From assembly GCA_934754855.1 (NCBI GenBank), contig CAKVJR010000056.1, forward strand, positions 1 to 10,398: 10,398 nt of DNA, written 5' to 3'. The notes under the pieces were generated by a model, which was given only the letters and a program-made list of their open reading frames with translations, did no database searches and was not told where the DNA came from. Origin of the DNA: an uncultured Candidatus Melainabacteria bacterium (GTDB taxonomy: Bacteria > Cyanobacteriota > Vampirovibrionia > Gastranaerophilales > Gastranaerophilaceae). Below, piece after piece: positions 6,887-10,398 of this stretch. The position numbers were made by a program, and so were the translations under genes. The stretch's first letter is position 1. Each line of letters opens with the position of its first letter.

Positions 6887-7249
6887 TCAAACAAAATATC
6901 TGTCTAATAAATTTTCTAAAACATAAAAATTTGTCGGCTTTTCATGATGTCCGCAATAATGCAAAATATTTTTTCTGTTCGATAATTTGATATCAAGTTG
7001 CCATTCCAAACCGTCGCAAATATCGTATTTTGGAAAATATTGTCTCTTCCAGGGTTCAATTATTGATAAAATTTGCCTGTTAAAATTTTGATAATCGTCT
7101 ATTTTCACTACCCCAAAAAATTCTTTCATGCCCGAATAAGACAAAATCCAATCATCACAATATTTTTCAAAAGAATATTTGTCATTTATATCAAAAATAC
7201 AATTTTGCGAAAAAGAAAATTTTAAAATTTTACTGTTATTATTGAACAT
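6887..7249 (-). CDS. Small protein of unknown function (120 aa), second of a coupled pair
   Basis: I do not recognise the family. The ATG at 7249 is chosen because it follows the stop of the preceding gene by 2 bases (TGA-AA-ATG), typical of translational coupling; a TTG at 7288 would add 13 residues. The protein is soluble and rich in aromatic residues. Its second half reads DGLEWQLDIKLSNRKNILHY, then CGHHEKPTNFYVLENLLD. This strand-rich pattern (W-x-L-x-I, then a G, then P-x-N-F) resembles many small accessory and immunity-type proteins, but that is only a shape resemblance. The DNA is visibly more AT-rich than the housekeeping genes and uses many ATA and TAT codons. Confidence 0.65.
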   Translation of the reverse strand: MFNNNSKILKFSFSQNCIFDINDKYSFEKYCDDWILSYSGMKEFFGVVKIDDYQNFNRQILSIIEPWKRQYFPKYDICDGLEWQLDIKLSNRKNILHYCGHHEKPTNFYVLENLLDRYFV

Positions 7250-7251
7250 TT

Positions 7252-7482
7252 TCAGACTCTGTTTTTCCTTGAAATTAACTTGTTGCAAACGTCAAGATAG
7301 AGCAAATTCATTTTGTAAACCACTTCTTGGGACGGGCAAATTATGATATCTTGAGCAAAAATCATGTCTTTATTTTTCTCAAAATATTTAATTTCCCGAA
7401 TTAAAGAATTTTTTATTTTGATAATATTTTCCAAACTCTCTGTTTTCAAATCATCTTCAAACTCTTGCGGACGAATCATCAT
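7252..7482 (-). CDS. Small helical protein of unknown function (76 aa), first of a coupled pair
   Basis: An open frame extends upstream to 7611, but the start at 7482 is best: AAAAGAGG lies 8 bases before an ATG-ATG pair, whereas the upstream part encodes nonsense-like sequence across a non-coding stretch. The protein begins MMIRPQEFEDDL. It is mostly charged helix (ENIIKIKNSLIREIKYFEKNKD), then a short hydrophobic stretch, with a basic end (LISRKNRV). It has no signal peptide. It is co-transcribed with the 120-residue gene below it. Function unknown; the close pairing suggests that the two products act together. Confidence 0.6.
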   Translation of the reverse strand: MMIRPQEFEDDLKTESLENIIKIKNSLIREIKYFEKNKDMIFAQDIIICPSQEVVYKMNLLYLDVCNKLISRKNRV

Positions 7483-7575
7483 AATAAACACCTCTTTTGG
7501 TTTTATTATAACCGTCAAACACGTCATTTTCGGACGAAGAAACACCAAATTCTCCACGAAAGTTATAAAAAAGGA

Positions 7576-7603
7576 TTGCCTGATAAGAAAATAATGATAC
7601 AAT
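7576..7603 (+). promoter_or_regulatory. Extended -10 promoter placing the transcript start at the SGNH gene's ATG
   Basis: TTGCCT (7576-7581), a 16-base spacer, and TGA-TACAAT (7595-7603), an extended -10 with 5 of 6 core matches. The usual start, 7-8 bases downstream, falls at 7610-7611, the A of the ATG. The gene has no Shine-Dalgarno site, so the mRNA may be leaderless. Confidence 0.45.
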
Positions 7604-7610
7604 AAAATCA

Positions 7611-8540
7611 ATGAAGAAAAAATTTTTTATAGTATTAATAAACATAATTCTGACTGTTTTTGTGTATTTTTCATTTAAGTACATCTCAATGATTATTCTT
7701 ATGAGTCCGCAATACAATGGTCTTGAGGTGATAAATGCAGCAAATTATTTTATGAAATTAAGATCATACGAAGATTTTTACAAATGTTATTATAGACCGG
7801 AGGAATATCCTGATTCAAAAGAGAAACCAATTATAATTTTGGGTTGTTCTTTTGCACAAGGTCTTTCTTCTGTAAAACCGCTAAACGACAACGAAACCAT
7901 ATCATATTTATTAGCCCAAAAATTTCAAACAAAACGACCGGTGTATAATAGAGCACTCGGTTCTACGGGAATTCAGGCAATGATTTGGCAATTCTCAAGC
8001 GGAGAAATATATAAAATAATAAATAAAGAACCTGAATTAATAATATATGTATTAATAGATGATACAATGAGAAGATTGTATATGGAATGTAACCCTTGGT
8101 TTAAATCTGCGTTTTATAGGGAAAAGAAAGATGGCTCGTTGGAATTAATAAAAAATCCGATATATTACAGTTACGTTGCAGCATTAATTCGTAATTTTTT
8201 GGAATATCCGATTTATAGAGAACGGATAACCGATGACCAAAAATTTGACTTTTTGAGAAAACATTTCTTGTTGTTAAAAAATGAAGTTAATAAGAAATAC
8301 AAAAATACAAAATTTTTAATTTTGTATTATCCCCGTGCAGATTATCAAAACGAACGTATAAAAACATTAGAAAACGATGGTTTTGACGTAATTTATGTAT
8401 CAGATATTACACCGAATAATTTTCTAAATGAGGCAAAATATAGAGATTCGGAAACGGATCCGCACCCAACAAAAGAAGCATGGGAAGTTATCACGCCAAG
8501 ATTGTATGACGAAATTTCACGCAGATATAATATCAAATAA
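7611..8540 (+). CDS. Membrane-anchored SGNH-hydrolase-like protein
   Basis: 309 residues with a lysine-rich start and one hydrophobic helix (about 5-31, FFIVLINIILTVFVYFSF), predicting an N-terminal anchor with the rest outside the membrane. Block I is ILGCSFAQG with candidate nucleophile S80. Block II is NRALGSTG with G117. The block III position reads YVLIDDTMRR, with D where classic GDSL enzymes have N. Block V is DPHPTKEAW, with D283 and H285. This arrangement fits the SGNH/GDSL fold used by esterases and O-acyl transferases of cell-surface polymers (AlgJ/AlgX and DltD are distant analogues). The real substrate is unknown. The start ATG lacks a ribosome site and may be leaderless. The coding DNA is more AT-rich than the housekeeping genes, with heavy use of ATA. 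It is divergent from the small gene pair. Confidence 0.78.
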   Translation: MKKKFFIVLINIILTVFVYFSFKYISMIILMSPQYNGLEVINAANYFMKLRSYEDFYKCYYRPEEYPDSKEKPIIILGCSFAQGLSSVKPLNDNETISYLLAQKFQTKRPVYNRALGSTGIQAMIWQFSSGEIYKIINKEPELIIYVLIDDTMRRLYMECNPWFKSAFYREKKDGSLELIKNPIYYSYVAALIRNFLEYPIYRERITDDQKFDFLRKHFLLLKNEVNKKYKNTKFLILYYPRADYQNERIKTLENDGFDVIYVSDITPNNFLNEAKYRDSETDPHPTKEAWEVITPRLYDEISRRYNIK

Positions 8541-8643
8541 AATATTCCAATAAAATTTCAAACTGCCTTAAAATTGGATATATTCAAACTTTAAAATAAA
8601 TAACGACGCAAAAATGTAATAACAGTTTAATTTTATTTTGCAC

Positions 8644-8670
8644 AAAAAAAGAGCCTTTGCAGGCTCTTTT
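8644..8670 (-). terminator. Intrinsic terminator of the tRNA-Ser gene
   Basis: AAAAGAGCC (8647-8655) and GGCTCTTTT (8662-8670) form a 9-bp stem with a 6-base loop. On the minus strand it is followed by seven Ts (8650-8644). It starts 4 bases after the tRNA 3' end. On the plus strand it has only four Ts, but it may also stop transcripts from the SGNH gene. Confidence 0.85.
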
Positions 8671-8673
8671 AAA

Positions 8674-8763
8674 TGGAGGAAGAGGTGGGATTCGAACCCA
8701 CGGAACCCTTGCGGGTTCAACGGTTTTCAAGACCGGCCCGATCAACCACTCCGGCACTCTTCC
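8674..8763 (-). tRNA. tRNA-Ser (anticodon UGA)
   Basis: A 90-base class II tRNA. The acceptor GGAAGAG pairs with CTCTTCC. The anticodon loop is CT-TGA-AA. A long variable arm with a 6-bp stem (GAACCC-GCAA-GGGTTC) marks it as a serine tRNA. The T-arm is GTGGG-TTCGAAT-CCCAC, and CCA is encoded (8676-8674). Two oddities: the discriminator base is U, where bacterial tRNA-Ser nearly always has G, and the outermost anticodon-stem pair (27-43) reads C-U. The gene has its own promoter and terminator. Confidence 0.95.
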
Positions 8764-8820
8764 TTCTGGTTCTTTCCGCTAAATCTTCTTCAGATTTCGC
8801 TTCTCCGATCTTGTTCCTCT

Positions 8821-8849
8821 ATATTAAATTAAAAATCTTCAATTGTAAA
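8821..8849 (-). promoter_or_regulatory. Promoter of the tRNA-Ser gene
   Basis: On the minus strand, TTTACA (8849-8844, 5 of 6), a 17-base spacer and TAATAT (8826-8821, 4 of 6). The predicted start near 8814 gives a leader of about 50 bases before the mature tRNA. That leader holds a small hairpin (AAATCT-GAAGA-AGATTT) that RNase P would remove. Confidence 0.5.
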
Positions 8850-8890
8850 GTAATTTTTTAAAATATACTTTGTAAAGAAATGTTAATCCT

Positions 8891-8920
8891 GTAAAACGCC
8901 TAAACACGGACGTTTCCTAC
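8891..8920. other. Imperfect hairpin in the intergenic region
   Basis: GTA-AAACG-CC pairs with GG-CGTTT-TAC around a 7-base loop (TAAACAC), with an A bulge and a CC bulge on the 3' side. It lies between the tRNA promoter and the small gene at 9019. Its GC content is higher than the surroundings. No T-run follows, so it is not a clear terminator. Confidence 0.3.
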
Positions 8921-8953
8921 AATTAAACCCCGAACAAAATCAATTTAATTACA

Positions 8954-9022
8954 ATGACTAACAAAAAATTTTTCATTCAAGGTTTAGTGCTGACGTTAGG
9001 ATTGATTACGGAGATAAAATGA
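8954..9022 (+). CDS. Possible 22-aa leader peptide overlapping the next start codon
   Basis: ATG at 8954 opens MTNKKFFIQGLVLTLGLIT..., with a positive start and a hydrophobic core like a short membrane peptide. Its TGA (9020-9022) overlaps the next gene's ATG as ATGA, the classic coupling overlap. Against it: there is no Shine-Dalgarno site, the region is short, and the downstream gene has a good site of its own. A TACAAT box (8950-8955) overlaps its start codon. Confidence 0.25.
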   Translation: MTNKKFFIQGLVLTLGLITEIK

Positions 9023-9345
9023 ACGAGATTAATAACAACATTCATATAGTTTCGATTTCATCTAATTTGAATAAATCAACGGAAACGAAAGTTCAAAAAG
9101 AGGTTTCTAACGAACCTGTCCGTGAACTTCCCGCTGACACCGGCATTTTGGGCAAGTCACAAGTCGCAAAACCTGACAATATTCAATCAGATATCGACTT
9201 TTGTTTGAAACAATCGCCCGAATTTTTGCAAAAATGCGACAATTTCTTTGAAAAAGCATTGGATAATTTATCGCAATCAGGTGATGATTTTGCTTACGAA
9301 AAAGCTTGCGTTCTTGCAAAAGAATTTGCTAACGAATTTGCATAA
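9019..9345 (+). CDS. Small soluble protein of unknown function (108 aa)
   Basis: I cannot assign a named family. CGGAG sits about 6 bases before the ATG at 9019, supporting the start. The first 35 residues are polar and probably disordered (MNEINNNIHIVSISSNLNKS). A short motif, RELPADTGILGKSQV (36-50), follows. The rest is a helical domain (about 54-108) rich in F, D and E, with two cysteines close together (C62 and C72) and a third at C97. It has no signal peptide or membrane segment. An ordered motif behind a disordered start looks like a lineage-specific conserved protein. It is a single gene ended by the hairpin at 9376-9409. Confidence 0.68.
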   Translation: MNEINNNIHIVSISSNLNKSTETKVQKEVSNEPVRELPADTGILGKSQVAKPDNIQSDIDFCLKQSPEFLQKCDNFFEKALDNLSQSGDDFAYEKACVLAKEFANEFA

Positions 9346-9372
9346 ATCGAACAAAAATTAATATAAAAATTC

Positions 9373-9402
9373 TTGAAACATGTTGGCATGATGTGCTAAC
9401 AT
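9373..9402 (+). promoter_or_regulatory. Possible pyrF promoter embedded in the terminator hairpin
   Basis: TTGAAA (9373-9378, 5 of 6), an 18-base spacer and TGC-TAACAT (9394-9402), an extended -10 whose core is the same as the one proposed for trpS. It predicts a start near 9409 and a leader of about 22 bases containing the AGAGGA site. The elements coincide with the arms of the hairpin. Confidence 0.4.
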
Positions 9403-9409
9403 GTTTTTT
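9376..9409 (+). terminator. Intrinsic terminator after the 108-aa gene
   Basis: AAACATGTTGGCA (9376-9388) pairs with TGCTAACATGTTT (9394-9406): 13 bp with one G-U pair and a 5-base loop (TGATG), then Ts to 9409. Each arm contains the 8-bp palindrome AACATGTT, 21 bases apart, so the same DNA could also be a two-site operator. Confidence 0.75.
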
Positions 9410-9430
9410 ATTAGTAATAGAGGACAGGTT

Positions 9431-10021
9431 ATGGTTGTTAAAAAACCCATTTTTGCGAAAGACAGAATTGTGTTGGCATTGGATTGCGACACTATCGAAG
9501 AGGCTGAAAGATACGTTATAATGTTAAAAGATTACGTCGGTTATTTCAAAGTCGGCATTCAACTTGCAGTCGCTTGCGGTATTTTTGAAACGGTTGAAAT
9601 GATTAAAAAACACGGAGCAAAAGTATTTTTCGATGCAAAATTCAACGACATTCCCTACACAACCGCAAAAGCATCTGCAAATTTATTGAGAAGAGGGGTT
9701 GATTTCTTCAATCTCAGTGCAATCGGCGGTTCAAAAATGATGTTAACAACCGTAAAATTAACGAGAGAAGTTGCGAAAAAATTAGGCGTCCCCAAACCGA
9801 CAATCCTTGCCGTAACAACGCTTTCGAGTTTCGGTCAAAGAACTTTATCGGAAGAATTGAACATCAAAAGCAACATTGAAGAATACGGCATTCACCTTGC
9901 AAAACTTGCAAAAGAGCTTAACCTTGACGCTATACATGATACGGTGCATGAGATGGCAAAGGACGAAGCCCGTCACGGCAGAGCGTTTGAGGGACTTTTA
10001 GCACGTTATTTTTCAAAATAG
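9431..10021 (+). CDS. pyrF: Chimeric frame: PyrF (OMP decarboxylase) N-terminal part joined to a rubrerythrin C-terminus
   Basis: 196 residues from the ATG at 9431 (AGAGGA 6 bases upstream); an earlier ATG at 9401 lies inside the terminator. Residues 12-166 are orotidine-5'-phosphate decarboxylase, the last step of UMP synthesis: ALD with D18, KVG with K40, and the catalytic DAKFND with D68, K70, D73. From about 163-168 the sequence changes family. HDTVHEMAKDEARHGRAFEGLL (169-190) is the last helix of rubrerythrin-type NADH peroxidases, with the ExxRH iron ligands E179 and H182. The final ~75 residues of PyrF (VCSxxE, PGIRP, GRPI phosphate-binding loop) are missing. Decarboxylase activity is not expected, and the rubrerythrin piece lacks the other three helices. 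It is either a recombination scar or an assembly chimera joined at the shared LAKxAKExNLD stretch. Confidence 0.88.
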   Translation: MVVKKPIFAKDRIVLALDCDTIEEAERYVIMLKDYVGYFKVGIQLAVACGIFETVEMIKKHGAKVFFDAKFNDIPYTTAKASANLLRRGVDFFNLSAIGGSKMMLTTVKLTREVAKKLGVPKPTILAVTTLSSFGQRTLSEELNIKSNIEEYGIHLAKLAKELNLDAIHDTVHEMAKDEARHGRAFEGLLARYFSK

Positions 10022-10030
10022 TTATGAGTG

Positions 10031-10057
10031 AAAAACCTTTATAAATAAAGGATTTTC
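10031..10057 (+). terminator. Probable terminator after the rubrerythrin end
   Basis: CCTTTA (10036-10041) and TAAAGG (10046-10051) form a 6-bp stem with a 4-base loop, preceded by As and followed by ATTTTC. It lies 10 bases after the chimeric frame's stop. The stem is short and AT-rich, so it is moderate at best. Confidence 0.4.
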
Positions 10058-10074
10058 TAAAATATATTGGATTT

Positions 10075-10104
10075 AGGTATGTGGATTTTTCTGCATACCT
10101 TTTT
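10075..10104 (+). terminator. Intrinsic terminator
   Basis: AGGTATG (10075-10081) pairs with CATACCT (10094-10100), a 7-bp stem with a 12-base loop closed by a T-G pair, followed by TTTT, C, then more Ts. It is a better terminator than the hairpin just upstream and ends the same transcript. Confidence 0.6.
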
Positions 10105-10148
10105 CTGTTTTTTGTTCTATGTTTGTGCTATCTCATTTTAAAAAGTGC

Positions 10149-10185
10149 TTGAGTGTGCTGTTTCTTTGTGCTATAATAAACACAA
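10149..10185 (+). promoter_or_regulatory. Strong extended -10 promoter with an overlapping operator-like dyad
   Basis: TTGAGT (10149-10154), a 17-base spacer and TGC-TATAAT (10169-10177), a perfect -10 with the extended TGn. TTGTG (10166-10170) and CACAA (10181-10185) form a 5-10-5 dyad centred on the -10 box, the layout of a repressor operator. GTGCT occurs four times nearby (10125, 10145, 10155, 10168). The predicted start is near 10184. Confidence 0.6.
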
Positions 10186-10193
10186 GGCATTAC

Positions 10194-10351
10194 ATGAGCG
10201 TATTTCAAAGTTAGAAAAGAATAAGACATATAAAAATCGGAATACAACCTTTTCTGATGTATGGGAACGAATAAAAGAAAATTCTGCAAAAGAAGAATCG
10301 ACCATTACAAAATACGAAAGTAAATTTAAACATCATATTAAAAATATGTGA
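10194..10351 (+). pseudogene. Possible frameshifted gene, weak resemblance to an integrase N-terminal region
   Basis: The open frame to the stop at 10351 can only start at a GTG (10145), which lies upstream of the strong promoter and has no ribosome site. Downstream of the promoter the only good start is ATG 10194, with AAGG 6 bases before it, but it stops after 6 codons (MSVFQS). One added base near 10207-10211 would join it to the long frame, KLEKNKTYKNRNTTFSDVWE and onward. The segment TFSDVWERIKENSAKEESTI, then TKYESKFKHHI, resembles the core-binding domain of tyrosine recombinases (TF-x3-W, then a ST-x2-KY motif), but it is short. It may be a broken integrase or a small DNA-binding protein; I am unsure. 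Confidence 0.35.
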
Positions 10352-10362
10352 GGTTTTATATT

Positions 10363-10398
10363 ATGGATATGCAAAAACAAAAGGCAATAGAAATAGTT
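10363..10398 (+). CDS. Start of an unidentified gene (cut by window edge)
   Basis: The ATG at 10363 follows GAGG (10350-10353) by 9 bases; this site overlaps the stop of the preceding frame, suggesting coupling. Only MDMQKQKAIEIV is visible, too little to identify a family. It is probably read from the promoter at 10149-10177. Confidence 0.45.
   Translation, partial: MDMQKQKAIEIV

Noticed and set aside
6864..6890. Plus-strand TTGACA with a TATCAA box
   Set aside because: The spacer is only 15 bases, the -10 is poor, and the transcript would be antisense to the small gene pair with no gene to read.
8638..8861. Two overlapping plus-strand frames of 62-64 residues
   Set aside because: They are antisense translations of the tRNA-Ser gene and its leader (the familiar VGFEPTEPL-type artefact), with no ribosome sites of their own.
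9401..9430. Upstream ATG start for the pyrF frame
   Set aside because: This ATG is inside the terminator hairpin and has no ribosome site; ATG 9431 has AGAGGA at the right distance and gives the normal PyrF N-terminus.
1..10398. CRISPR array, insertion sequence or rRNA
   Set aside because: No regularly spaced repeats, no transposase with terminal inverted repeats and no rRNA-like sequence were seen on either strand.

Overview
The window is AT-rich, gene-dense and bacterial. Its protein style suggests a gut bacterium of the Candidatus Gastranaerophilales / Melainabacteria type (non-photosynthetic relatives of Cyanobacteria). The pointers are a calpain-like cysteine protease behind EF-hand-like loops, a radical SAM enzyme paired with a small TSCPD-domain protein, and small proteins that I cannot match to any named family. 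This placement is inference; an AT-rich Clostridia-like lineage is not excluded.

Layout from left to right. (1) A minus-strand pair: a small helical protein, then the N-terminal half of Maf, cut by the window edge, with a hairpin directly against the maf start codon. (2) A 305-base divergent intergenic region with palindromes and a promoter. (3) A plus-strand two-gene unit: a radical SAM/SPASM protein and a TSCPD protein one base apart. (4) A bidirectional terminator shared with the convergent trpS gene on the minus strand. (5) A divergent region with a good trpS promoter and a 17-bp inverted repeat just before the start of a 573-residue calpain-like protein. (6) A convergent orphan PAS/PAS histidine kinase on the minus strand. 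(7) A more AT-rich stretch with two tightly coupled small unknown genes (minus) and a membrane-anchored SGNH-hydrolase-like protein (plus) whose mRNA may be leaderless. (8) A tRNA-Ser(UGA) gene on the minus strand with its own promoter and terminator. (9) A small conserved-looking protein, then a hairpin that may be both terminator and promoter, then a pyrF reading frame.

The most unusual item is that last frame. It starts as orotidine-5'-phosphate decarboxylase with the active-site lysine and aspartates in place. At about residue 165 it switches to the last ~30 residues of a rubrerythrin-type NADH peroxidase and stops. The switch lies in a stretch (LAKxAKExNLD) that both families can share, so it is either a natural recombination product or an assembly chimera. 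The DNA downstream of about 9,930 may therefore not belong next to the DNA upstream. That downstream part holds two terminator-like hairpins, a strong extended -10 promoter inside a dyad, a possibly frameshifted gene with weak resemblance to an integrase N-terminal region, and the start of another gene.

The genes do not form one pathway. They are separate housekeeping units (nucleotide sanitation, tRNA charging, pyrimidine synthesis, tRNA) interleaved with lineage-specific accessory genes. I see no CRISPR array, insertion sequence, rRNA or replication origin.
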